Shown in pieces: positions 1 to 8,175 of a stretch of DNA of 64,000 nucleotides. The position numbers were made by a program, and so were the translations under genes. The DNA lies in contig CBDDGV010000004.1 in the NCBI GenBank assembly GCA_965228005.1, positions 1,054,001-1,118,000 of the forward strand. Direction: 5' to 3'. The notes beneath the pieces were generated by a model. That model was not told the origin of the DNA. It did not search any database and saw nothing but the letters and a program-made list of their open reading frames with translations. This stretch comes from JBCCXZ01 sp965228005 (lineage in GTDB: Bacteria > Planctomycetota > Planctomycetia > Pirellulales > Lacipirellulaceae). Every line of letters starts with the position of its first letter. The stretch's first letter is position 1.

Positions 1-370
1 CCCGCAGGTCATTGCGGTCGAGGCGGGGCAAGAGCTTGGCAGCCCAGCTCAGAAACACTTCGTTCTGATTAGTCGTCGGAGTATAGAGATCGATGCCGGT
101 GTTCGCCGCGATCTTCTCGAGCTGAATCCACCCAGGGAACTTCCCGTCGTCGGTAGAGGTGCAATGAGATTGCACCGCCTTGCCTAACTCCGACAGGTTG
201 TTGAGGCAGGTCGCCCTCCGGGCCGATTCCCGGGCGCTTTGCACGGCAGGCACCAGCAGGCCCACCAGCGTGCCGATGATCGCGATCACCACCAGCAGCT
301 CGACCAACGTGAAACCGCGGCGGCCGCTCGGGCGGCGTGCGGCGGACGGTTTGCGCAAGATACTTCGCAT
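1..370 (-). CDS. DUF1559 pseudopilin-like protein (5' part, runs off the window)
   Basis: The reverse strand opens at ATG 370 and stays open to the window edge, so only the first ~123 residues are present. Residues 19-45 carry a type IV prepilin N-terminal methylation segment: Gly19 then FTLVELLVVIAIIG, with the usual Glu five residues after the cleavage site (Glu24), followed by a hydrophobic helix and PAVQSARESARR. This arrangement, followed by CLNNLSELGKAV, is the hallmark of the DUF1559 (SBP_bac_10-like) proteins that are expanded to dozens of copies in planctomycetes. They are presumed to be exported by the type II/IV pilin route; their role is unknown. Family assignment is secure from the N-terminus alone. 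Confidence 0.9.
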   Translation of the reverse strand, partial: MRSILRKPSAARRPSGRRGFTLVELLVVIAIIGTLVGLLVPAVQSARESARRATCLNNLSELGKAVQSHCTSTDDGKFPGWIQLEKIAANTGIDLYTPTTNQNEVFLSWAAKLLPRLDRNDLR

Positions 371-503
371 GACAAGACCTCCTCGGGCTGTGTTCAGGGA
401 CACGCTGTTCCGGGGCCGGAGGGACCGAAGTCGATAAAGGGAAGATGGATGGGGCCCCAACCGGCTTCTTTGCCCCAGCCCTACAGTATCGCCGAAGACA
501 CCC

Positions 504-554
504 AAAAAAACCAGCAGAGCGACGCCTCCCGCCGAAAGCGGCGGCTTTGGCGTC
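504..554 (-). terminator. Probable intrinsic terminator after purH
   Basis: Read on the reverse strand, GACGCC...GGCGTC (549-554 with 521-526) encloses a second short GC stem, and a run of seven T (plus-strand A at 504-510) follows about ten bases later. It lies 30 bases beyond the purH stop. The gap between hairpin and T-run is longer than ideal. Confidence 0.5.
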
Positions 555-582
555 TTGCCGGTGCGGCAGCGAGTCGAGATCC

Positions 583-2166
583 CTAGTGCCGGAAGTGCCG
601 CCGGCCCGTGAACACCATCGGCAGGCCGTGCTCGTTGCAGGCCGCGATCACCTCCGCGTCCCGTTTCGAGCCCCCCGGCTGGATCACCGCCGCCACGCCC
701 GCCTTGGCCGCCTCGCGGATCGAGTCGTCGAACGGGAAGAACGCGTCCGAGGCCAGCACCGAGCCCGCCGCCCGGTCGCCCGCCTTGCGGATCGCGATCT
801 CGACCGAGTCGACCCGGCTCATCTGACCTGCGCCGACCCCCACGAGCGCCCCGCCGCGGGCGAGCACGATCGCGTTCGACTTCACGTGCCGGCAGGCCGC
901 CCAAGCGAAGGCCAGCTCGCCCCGCAGCCGATCGTCCGGCGCCGCATCGGTCACCACTTTCCACTCGCTCTCGTCGTCCAGCAGGTCGTCGGCCTGCTGC
1001 GCGAGCAGCCCGCCGTCGATCTGCCGCCACTCGAGCGCGCCGCTCCCCTCGGACACTTCGCCGACTTTCATTAGCCGGACGTTGTTGCGCCACTTCGGCT
1101 TGGTCGTCAGCACCTCAAGCGCCTCCGGCGTGAAGTCGGGCGCCACGATCGCCTCGACGAACCGTCCCGGCTCGGCCAGGAACTCGGCCGTCGGGCCGTC
1201 GACCGCCACGTTCACCCCGAGCACCGAACCGAACGCGCTCACCGGGTCCCCCTCCCAAGCCGCCGCGGCCGCCTCGGCAAGCGTGCCCGCGGTCGCGGCG
1301 CCGCACGGGTTGTTGTGCTTCAGCACCGCGATCCCCGGCGTGGGCAGCGAACGCGCCAGCGCGAGCGCCGCGTCGAGGTCCAGCAGGTTGTTGTAGGAGA
1401 GCTCCTTGCCGTTGAGCTGCTCGGCGTGGATCAGGCTCGTCGGCGCCGCACCCGGCAAGGCGTACAGCGCCGCTTGCTGGTGGGGGTTCTCGCCGTACCG
1501 CAGCACCGCCCGCCGCTCGGCTTGCAGCGACGCCGCGGCCGGGAACACGCCGTCCTCCTCTCGCAAGAAGCCCTCGTCCTTCAGGAAATACTGGGCGATC
1601 ATCCGGTCGTACCGAGCGGTCCGGTCGAACGCCGCAGCCGCCAGCTTGCGGCGCAGCCCGAACGTCGTCCCGCCCTCGGCCAGCTCGCCGAGCAACTCGT
1701 CGTACTGCGCGGGGTCGGTCACCACCGACACCCACGCGTGGTTCTTCGCCGCCGAGCGGAGCATCGACGGCCCGCCGATGTCGATCTGCTCCACCGCCTC
1801 CGGCTCGGTCACCCCCTCCCGCGCGATAGTCTCCGCGAACGGGTAGAGGTTCACCGCCACGAGGTCGATCGGCTCGATCCCGTGCTCGCCCGCGGCGGCC
1901 GCGTGCTGCTCGTCGTCGCGGCGGAAGAGGATCCCGCCGTGCACCTTCGGGTGCAGCGTCTTCACGCGGCCGTCCATCATCTCGGGGAAGCCGGTGTACT
2001 CGGCCACGTCGGCCACGGGCACTCCGGCCTCTTCGAGCGTGCGGCGGGTGCCCCCGGTGCTGTACAGCTTCACGCCCGCCTCCGCGAGGCTCCGCCCGAA
2101 ATCGGCGAGCCCGGTCTTGTCGCTCATGCTCAGCAGGGCGTTTCGGATCGGCAGTCGGTCACTCAT
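583..2166 (-). CDS. purH: Bifunctional AICAR formyltransferase / IMP cyclohydrolase
   Basis: Catalyses the last two steps of purine synthesis: formylation of AICAR with 10-formyl-THF, then ring closure to IMP, in the cytoplasm. The N-terminal MGS-like cyclohydrolase domain begins IRNALLSMSDKTGLADF and includes KTLHPKVHGGIL near residue 80; the transformylase domain carries LKHNNPCGAA near residue 285, holding the catalytic Lys-His pair. About 527 residues is the normal length. I start at ATG 2166 (MSDRLPIRN), because the upstream in-frame ATG at 2190 adds eight residues that family members lack. It is transcribed alone, with a probable terminator at 504-554. Confidence 0.96.
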   Translation of the reverse strand: MSDRLPIRNALLSMSDKTGLADFGRSLAEAGVKLYSTGGTRRTLEEAGVPVADVAEYTGFPEMMDGRVKTLHPKVHGGILFRRDDEQHAAAAGEHGIEPIDLVAVNLYPFAETIAREGVTEPEAVEQIDIGGPSMLRSAAKNHAWVSVVTDPAQYDELLGELAEGGTTFGLRRKLAAAAFDRTARYDRMIAQYFLKDEGFLREEDGVFPAAASLQAERRAVLRYGENPHQQAALYALPGAAPTSLIHAEQLNGKELSYNNLLDLDAALALARSLPTPGIAVLKHNNPCGAATAGTLAEAAAAAWEGDPVSAFGSVLGVNVAVDGPTAEFLAEPGRFVEAIVAPDFTPEALEVLTTKPKWRNNVRLMKVGEVSEGSGALEWRQIDGGLLAQQADDLLDDESEWKVVTDAAPDDRLRGELAFAWAACRHVKSNAIVLARGGALVGVGAGQMSRVDSVEIAIRKAGDRAAGSVLASDAFFPFDDSIREAAKAGVAAVIQPGGSKRDAEVIAACNEHGLPMVFTGRRHFRH

Positions 2167-2250
2167 GGGGAAGCTCTCTGGCGGGTCCACGGTACGGGCG
2201 GAGCGGCCTAACTTAGCACCGCCGGTGGGACGCTATCAACGATGGGGCTT

Positions 2251-2323
2251 GGGTGGCACTGGCGTCTCGCCAGTGCTCGGCGGATATCCTGTATTCGCAC
2301 TGGCAAGGTGCCAGTGCCACCCC
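2251..2323. repeat. REP-like palindrome doublet, family I, copy 1
   Basis: The unit is bounded by GGGTGGCACTGGC and its exact complement GCCAGTGCCACCC. Inside are two hairpins with identical 7-bp stems, CACTGGC/GCCAGTG, with loops GTCTC and AAGGT. A second copy lies at 10240-10308 in the opposite orientation, with matching loops (GTCTC, AAGAT when inverted). It sits in the purH/S41 intergenic stretch (2167-2806), where no gene is otherwise visible. Confidence 0.85.
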
Positions 2324-2629
2324 GCTTACAAGGGCTCCTACAAATCCCAGGGAACTACGAACTGTTAGGCCCTCGGCCGCGTAAAACCGGCAGTCCAACC
2401 GGCGACGAGATGCGCCGGACTCATCGGCACGACGCTCACACAACACGCCGCCCTTCGAGCGGACTTGCCCCGTTCGACCGGCGCAGCCCGGCGTTCTTCG
2501 TCAGGCGGTACCAGCCCCACGACCCCTGCCGGTTGTCGCGCAAACGCCCTTGGAGCGTGCGACACAACGCCTGTGACGGTCGTGTCGCGTCGCCCCTGGA
2601 AGAACCGCGGATTTGTGGCCCCGAGTTTT

Positions 2630-2658
2630 TTGACCGGCTTTTTTGCGTGAACTATATT
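2630..2658 (+). promoter_or_regulatory. Sigma-70-type promoter for the S41 protease gene
   Basis: TTGACC (2630-2635) and TATATT (2653-2658) are separated by 17 bases, close to the vegetative consensus and in an AT-rich patch of an otherwise GC-rich region. Transcription would start near 2665, giving a ~140-base leader before the start codon at 2807. Confidence 0.6.
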
Positions 2659-2806
2659 CACCTTGGCCGGCGAGCTAGAGCCGCTTCCGCCGCCGCTTTC
2701 GACCGGGTCGACCACGGAGTCCGACCCGCTGGCTGCGGAGCCCGCCGCGTGGTCCTTAGGCCGTGCGATGGCGACGTGACACCACACTGCACGGAAGAAG
2801 CACCTT

Positions 2807-4525
2807 ATGCCCAGCCGGGTCTCCTCCCCCTGTCTCGCTGCTCGACACGGTAAGCCTCTCCGGGGCGGAGCATTCACCGCCGCGGTTGCGGCTCTGCTGC
2901 TGCTCACCCCGCTGGCGGCCACGGCCCAGCCCCTGCCCGGCCGGTCGCAGCAGACGCAGTCCCTGCCGACGCCCGAGCCGATCACCATCCCGGCCGAGAC
3001 GCACTTCGGCCTCTCGCTCCAGGGCATCCTGCAGCGGGGCCTCGAGTTGGAGGCCGACAACCGCTGGGGCGACGCCCTCACGCACTACGAGCAGTCGCTC
3101 CGCCAGCACCCCGCCAGCGAGGAGCTCCTCTCCCGGCAAGACCTGGCCCGGATGCACTACAGCCTCGAGCGGCGGTACCACGACCGCAGCTTCCAGCAGT
3201 CGCTCCGCACGCTGACGCCCAGCCAGTCGCTGTCGCTCTACTCGGAGCTGCTCCGCAAGATCAACGCCCACTACGTGGTCACCCCGCCCTGGGCGGGCCT
3301 CGCCAGCCGGGCCGGCCGCGCCGTCGACGTCGCGCTCAACAGCGAAGACTTCACCGCCTTCCACCAGCTGACCGACTCCGCCGTCGAGGGCAGCAACCTC
3401 CGGGGGACCCTGGAGCGGATGGTCGCCGCCCGCCGCCCGCAGCGGTCTTCCGACTTGGTGGAACTCGCCGCCCAGTTCGCCCGCACGGCCGAAGCCCGCG
3501 CCGGCGTGCCGCAGACCGCCGTGCTGATGGAGTTCGTCACCGCCGCCGCCGGCGGGCTCGACGACTACTCCGACTTCCTCACCTCCGACCAGCTCCGCGA
3601 CGTCTACTCGCAGATCGAGGGCAACTTCGTCGGGCTCGGCGTCGAGCTGAAGGCCGACGGCGGAGCGTTGCTGATCGTCCACGTCATCCCCGGCAGCCCC
3701 GCGCAGCGGGCCGGCATCATCGACGGCGACCGCATTGTGGCGGTCGACGGCCAGAGCACCGCCGAGATGTCGACCGACGAGGCGGCCTCCCTGCTCACCG
3801 GCCCCGAGGGCAGCTGGGTCCGGGTGACCGCCTACACCCCGGGCAAGCAGCCCCGCGTGCTGAACGTCCGCCGCGAGCACGTCGAGGTCCCCAGCCTCGA
3901 AGACCCGCAGATCATCGACACCGACTTCGGCGTCGCCTACGTCCGCATCCCAGCTTTTCAGAAGACCACCGCCCGCGACCTCGAGTCGGCCCTCTGGGAC
4001 CTGCACCGCCAGGGCATGCGGTCGCTGGTGCTCGACCTCCGCGGCAACCCCGGCGGCCTGCTGACCGCGGCCGTGGAAGTGGCCGACAAGTTCCTCACCC
4101 GCGGCAACATCGTCTCCACCCGCGGGCGCAGCCCCCAAGAAGACTTCAACTACAAAGCCCACTACGGCGGCACCTGGCGGGTGCCCCTGGTGGTGCTCAT
4201 CGACGGCGACAGCGCCAGCGCCAGCGAGATCTTCGCCGGGGCCATCAAGGACAACGGCCGCGGCACCATCGTCGGCGAGACCTCCTTCGGCAAAGGCTCG
4301 GTGCAGGGCATCTTCCCGCTCGGCTACGCCGGGGCCGGCATCCGGCTCACCACCGCCAAGTTCTACTCGCCCAACGGCAAGCCGATCAGCAAGCACGGCA
4401 TCCAGCCGCACGACCAGGTACGCGTGGTCGCCAAGCCGGTCGCCGGCGCCCAAGCCGCCCCGGCCAGCGACCGGGTGCTGGAGGTCGGCGTTGAGGCCGC
4501 CCGCCGGCGTGTCGCGGCCCGTTAG
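2807..4525 (+). CDS. Exported S41 family (C-terminal processing) peptidase with PDZ domain
   Basis: A 572-residue periplasmic serine protease. Residues 1-41 form a signal peptide with a long Ala/Leu core ending LAATAQ. A helical N-terminal region is followed by a PDZ domain around residues 270-340 (GLGVELK...GSPAQRAGIIDGDRIVAVDG) and the S41 catalytic domain. The Ser of GDSASASEIFAG and the Lys about 26 residues on in FGKGSVQG form the Ser/Lys dyad. The ~240 residues before the PDZ are longer than in a minimal CtpA. A promoter lies at 2630-2658. A second, shorter S41 protease is at 54077-55405. The particular substrate cannot be told. Confidence 0.9.
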   Translation: MPSRVSSPCLAARHGKPLRGGAFTAAVAALLLLTPLAATAQPLPGRSQQTQSLPTPEPITIPAETHFGLSLQGILQRGLELEADNRWGDALTHYEQSLRQHPASEELLSRQDLARMHYSLERRYHDRSFQQSLRTLTPSQSLSLYSELLRKINAHYVVTPPWAGLASRAGRAVDVALNSEDFTAFHQLTDSAVEGSNLRGTLERMVAARRPQRSSDLVELAAQFARTAEARAGVPQTAVLMEFVTAAAGGLDDYSDFLTSDQLRDVYSQIEGNFVGLGVELKADGGALLIVHVIPGSPAQRAGIIDGDRIVAVDGQSTAEMSTDEAASLLTGPEGSWVRVTAYTPGKQPRVLNVRREHVEVPSLEDPQIIDTDFGVAYVRIPAFQKTTARDLESALWDLHRQGMRSLVLDLRGNPGGLLTAAVEVADKFLTRGNIVSTRGRSPQEDFNYKAHYGGTWRVPLVVLIDGDSASASEIFAGAIKDNGRGTIVGETSFGKGSVQGIFPLGYAGAGIRLTTAKFYSPNGKPISKHGIQPHDQVRVVAKPVAGAQAAPASDRVLEVGVEAARRRVAAR

Positions 4526-4686
4526 GCGACGGGCTCCGCGAACGCCTAACCCGTTGACGCTGCCCGCGCAGGGTCCGATACTGTATTGCTTGGTCCTGGG
4601 CGGCGGCGACGCCCGGGCTGCGGCGCCCCCAGCAGGGGTTCTCGCCTCTCTCCAACGCCGGCAAGACAGAAAGGCGACCCCCGGTC

Positions 4687-5202
4687 ATGGGATTCGACGA
4701 CGAAGAGCTGTTCGGCGACGATTTTGACTTCGTCGACGAAGACGACGAGCTGACCGACGACGCCGACTCCGAGGGGGACGACCCGGAGGAGGAGGAAGAG
4801 AAGCCCAAGCGCAAGCGGCCCGCCAAGAAGAAAGCCGCCTCCAAGAAAGCCCCCGCCAAGAAGAAATCCCGCGCAAAGAAGGCCAAGGCGGAGCCAAGAG
4901 AGGAAGCCGACGAGGCCGACGAGGCCCCGGCCGAGGACGAGTCGCCCCAGTCCGACAGCCCGGCGGAAGAGCAGTCCGACGCGGAGGCGGAGCCCGCCGA
5001 GCCCGAGAAGCCCGCCGGTCCGCCCACCGACCACGTCGTCCACATCTACCAGTTTGGTGAGTTCTCCCGGACCATTCCCCGCGAGTTCACCGACGAAGAG
5101 GCCATCAGCTTCGCAGAGGACTACAACGTCACAGCGGGCCCCTACGGCCGCCGGGCGGTCCCCGCCAACCGCGACGAAGGCGATCCGGACCCGGAGCTCT
5201 AG
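4687..5202 (+). CDS. Acidic/Lys-rich conserved protein of unknown function
   Basis: 171 residues in three blocks. Residues 1-40 are almost wholly acidic (MGFDDEELFGDDFDF...). Residues 40-70 are a Lys/Ala-rich tract (RKRPAKKKAASKKAPAKKK) resembling histone H1 or HC2-type tails. After an Ala/Glu/Pro linker comes a folded-looking C-terminal segment (VVHIYQFGEFSRTIPREFTDEEAISFAEDYN). No signal peptide or membrane segment. The start follows GCAAGACAGAAAGG. The charged tracts suggest nucleic-acid or nucleoid contact, but that is inference from composition only; the C-terminal part is the portion likely to define a family. Confidence 0.75.
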   Translation: MGFDDEELFGDDFDFVDEDDELTDDADSEGDDPEEEEEKPKRKRPAKKKAASKKAPAKKKSRAKKAKAEPREEADEADEAPAEDESPQSDSPAEEQSDAEAEPAEPEKPAGPPTDHVVHIYQFGEFSRTIPREFTDEEAISFAEDYNVTAGPYGRRAVPANRDEGDPDPEL

Positions 5203-5484
5203 CCGGGCCCTCCGGGGCCGGGGCGGATTCTTCTCCCCCCCGCCTGCCCCAGTCGCATCCTCGGCCTAACCGTTAGGTTCGGCGCGTAATTCGGCCGGCC
5301 TTCTTTGCCAAACGCACGGAGCGTTCCGAGGGGCAGTGGTAGGATGGAACAACCACCCTGCGCACTGCGTCTATAACACCATATGCCTCCCTGCCGCAGG
5401 ACCGAACCACCCAGGACTGACCGGGCGCCCGCCGCCCCAATTCGCCGGCTCAGGTAACCACCGCGCCGGCCCAGGAACAGAGCG

Positions 5485-7008
5485 ATGAACCGAACGCACC
5501 GCACCCTACTACTCACGTTGTTCACCCTCGCCGCGACGCTGCCGACGGCGGCCTACGCCCAGCTCGGCCTCGGCCGCCCGCCGGAGGCAGACCAGGCGTT
5601 TGCGCAGGCCCAGGCCGCGTTCGACGAAGAACGCTACGAAGACGCCGTCGCCGCCGCCTCGCAGGCCATCGAGTTTGACGAGGTGTTCGTCGACGCCCTA
5701 TTGCTCCGGGCCGACGCCCTCAAAGAGCTGGAAGACTACAGCGCCGCCATCCAGAGCTACATCGAGGTGACCGACCTCGACCCCAAGCGGGCCGCCGCGT
5801 TCCTCGGCCGCGGCGAGTCGTACGAAGAGGCCGGCCAGTACGACATCGCCCTCAACGATTTCGAGACCGCCTACGACCTCGACCGCCGCAACCCGGAGAT
5901 CGCGGCCAAGTACGGCGAGATGCTCATCAAGGTCCTCGGCGACGCCAAGAAGTCCATCAAGGTGCTCGACAAGGCGATCGAGCTCGACCCCGAGAACGCC
6001 GAAGCCTGGAGCAACCGCGGCTGGGCCAAGACGCAACTCCGAGACTTTGAAGAAGCCGCCGAGGACCTGACCAAGTCTACCGAGCTCGACCCCGAGAACC
6101 ACGAGACCTACGCCACGCTGGCCAACGTCTACATCTACGAGGAGGAGTTCGAGAAGGCGATCGGCGCGCTCGAGCAAGCGATCGCCAACTACGAGCCCGA
6201 GGAGAGCACCGACCCGGAGATCTTCGTCAACGGTTACATCATCCTGTCCGACGCCCGTCTGCGGATCGCTAAGGACAACCCCGAGGACGTCGAGGGCGCC
6301 AAGGCCCAGTACGAGGCCATCATCGCCGACACCGACGCCGTGCTGGCCGAGTACCCAGACCAGTACCCCGAATCGGGCCTCGCGTTCTACCGCCGCGGCG
6401 TCGCCCTGCGGATGCTCGAGCGCTACAGCGAGGCCATCAAGGCCTTCAACGACGCCATCCAGGTCGTGCCCCCCGGGGAAGACGCCCAGTACCTTGCCAA
6501 CGCCTTCCTCAAGCGGGGCATCTGCTGGCACTACCAGGGCCAGGACGCGCTCGCCCGCGGCGACTTCGAAGAGGCGACTTCCATCAACTTCGACGACCCG
6601 CTCGCCCACCTCTGGACCGGCTTCACCTACGCCCAGGAGGGCGACTACCGTCAGGCGATCGACGCCTACGGCGAGGCGATCGCCCGCAACCAGAACTTCT
6701 CGCTCGCCTACGTGAACCGGGCACTGGCATACGTCCAGGTCGGAAGCTTCCAGAAGGCGATCGACAACTTCAACCAGGCCATCCGCAACGAGCCCTCCGA
6801 GGCCAACCACTACTACCTGCGGGGCATCACGCACGCGCGCCTCGGCGAGCACCAGAAGGCGCTCGACTCGCACCAGCTTGCCATCCTCAACAACCCCGAA
6901 TCGGACAAGGCCTACCGGGCTGCCGCAACCGCCTTGCGGGAACTCGGCCGCCCCGAGCTCGCCGCCGAGTACGACGCCAAGGCCGACGGGGCGGGCGTAC
7001 CGAACTAG
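5485..7008 (+). CDS. Exported tetratricopeptide-repeat protein
   Basis: 507 residues. A signal peptide covers residues 1-26 (hydrophobic core LLLTLFTLAATLPTAAYAQ). The rest is a nearly unbroken run of TPR units, about 11 or 12, with typical positions such as AWSNRGWAKTQLRDFEEAAEDL, ALERYSEAIKAFNDAI and LAYVNRALAYVQVGSFQKAI. Such proteins are scaffolds for protein-protein contacts in the periplasm. Nothing ties it to a partner; the next gene, sdhC, is 220 bases away with its own promoter-like site. Function is unknown beyond scaffold. Confidence 0.85.
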   Translation: MNRTHRTLLLTLFTLAATLPTAAYAQLGLGRPPEADQAFAQAQAAFDEERYEDAVAAASQAIEFDEVFVDALLLRADALKELEDYSAAIQSYIEVTDLDPKRAAAFLGRGESYEEAGQYDIALNDFETAYDLDRRNPEIAAKYGEMLIKVLGDAKKSIKVLDKAIELDPENAEAWSNRGWAKTQLRDFEEAAEDLTKSTELDPENHETYATLANVYIYEEEFEKAIGALEQAIANYEPEESTDPEIFVNGYIILSDARLRIAKDNPEDVEGAKAQYEAIIADTDAVLAEYPDQYPESGLAFYRRGVALRMLERYSEAIKAFNDAIQVVPPGEDAQYLANAFLKRGICWHYQGQDALARGDFEEATSINFDDPLAHLWTGFTYAQEGDYRQAIDAYGEAIARNQNFSLAYVNRALAYVQVGSFQKAIDNFNQAIRNEPSEANHYYLRGITHARLGEHQKALDSHQLAILNNPESDKAYRAAATALRELGRPELAAEYDAKADGAGVPN

Positions 7009-7141
7009 CGCCTCCTGCCGCAAGGGCAGCAATCCGGGCACGAACCAACGGCCTCGGCCTCTTTCGGGAGGTCGGCGCCGTCTTGCTTTCCCGCGCAGTT
7101 TTTCTACGTCTGCCCCGGGCGCACACGCGGGGCGCTGCCGG

Positions 7142-7169
7142 TTGCGGGGCCCTTCAGGGGCCCTATACT
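7142..7169 (+). promoter_or_regulatory. Candidate promoter of sdhCA
   Basis: TTGCGG (7142-7147), 16 bases, TATACT (7164-7169), ending about 60 bases before the sdhC start. The spacer contains an inverted GGGGCCC repeat. A very similar TTGCGG/TATACT pair precedes rpmI at 38580-38606. Confidence 0.45.
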
Positions 7170-7228
7170 GGCGGAATCGTCCCTCTTCTATTGCCTCCGA
7201 AGGGACGGCCCGATAAGGACCCGCTCGC

Positions 7229-8125
7229 GTGGAAAGCTCTCAGCCCTCGTTTCTCGTCCGCAACGACTTCCTCATCCGCCGCCTGCACTCCCTCAGCGGC
7301 CTCATCCCCGTCGGCGCCTTCATGTGCGTTCACCTCATCGTGAACGCCAGCGTCCTCGAGAGCCCCGCGACGTTCCAGAAGAACGTCTTCAACATCCACA
7401 GCCTCGGCGCGCTGCTGCCGCTGGTCGAGTGGGTGTTCATCTTCATCCCGATCCTGTTCCACGCCATCATCGGCGTTGTGATCATCAAGGGCGGGCTGCC
7501 CAACAACCAGAACTACCCGTACGCGGCCAACTGGCGCTACACCGCCCAGCGGGCGAGCGGCATGCTCGCCTTCTTGTTCATCATGGTGCACGTCTTCCAC
7601 ATGCACGGCTGGTTCCACAACCAGGTGTGGATCGAGAAGATCGCCGACCCCCTCGGCGGCCACCAGTTCCGCCCCTACAGCGCCGCCTCCACCGGCGGCG
7701 AAGCGTTGCAGAGCCTCTTTTGGGTTGCCATCTACGTCGTCGGCGTGCTGGCCAGCGTGTTCCACCTCGCCAACGGCATCTGGACCATGGGAATCACCTG
7801 GGGCGCCTGGACCAGCCCCAAAGCCCAGATGCGGGCCTCCGCGCTCTGCACCGTCTTCGGCATCGGCCTCGCCGTCGTCGGCATGAGCGGCCTCTTCGGC
7901 CTGCGGGCTCAAGGCTCCGGCGAGGCTCTGGAAGAGGCCATTGCGGTCGAAGACCAGATGTACAATGCCAAGGTCGCCTCCGGCGAAATCAAGGAAACCC
8001 CGCACAAACGTCGCGGCGAACACCATGGCGAAGAGGTAGAAGCCGAATCCGACGCGGAGGTCGACGCCTCACTCCGCGGCCCCGTTAAAGCCACTCCCGT
8101 CGCGCCGGTCTCCCAGAGTAAGTAG
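7229..8125 (+). CDS. sdhC: Succinate dehydrogenase cytochrome b subunit
   Basis: Membrane anchor that carries haem and passes electrons from the SdhAB head to quinone. About five hydrophobic helices are visible, with His-rich segments (CVHLIVNAS, MVHVFHMHGWFH, VFHLANGIW) that supply haem ligands. This is the single-polypeptide, di-haem cytochrome b558 type seen in Bacillus and Wolinella, not the two-subunit SdhCD type. The start is GTG at 7229, preceded by AAGGA nine bases upstream; no ATG fits. The C-terminal ~70 residues are hydrophilic and acidic, an extension beyond the family core. sdhA follows after 50 bases. Confidence 0.93.
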   Translation: MESSQPSFLVRNDFLIRRLHSLSGLIPVGAFMCVHLIVNASVLESPATFQKNVFNIHSLGALLPLVEWVFIFIPILFHAIIGVVIIKGGLPNNQNYPYAANWRYTAQRASGMLAFLFIMVHVFHMHGWFHNQVWIEKIADPLGGHQFRPYSAASTGGEALQSLFWVAIYVVGVLASVFHLANGIWTMGITWGAWTSPKAQMRASALCTVFGIGLAVVGMSGLFGLRAQGSGEALEEAIAVEDQMYNAKVASGEIKETPHKRRGEHHGEEVEAESDAEVDASLRGPVKATPVAPVSQSK

Positions 8126-8175
8126 ACAGTCCCCCGCGAGCTCCCCTTGAATCGGCCCACCAGCCGGAGCAACCC

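Noticed and set aside
4521..4550. GTTAGGCG...CGCCTAAC pair looking like integron cassette ends
   Set aside because: The arms are only 14 bases apart, contain no gene, and have no L boxes; it is a hairpin overlapping the S41 stop codon, most likely a weak terminator.
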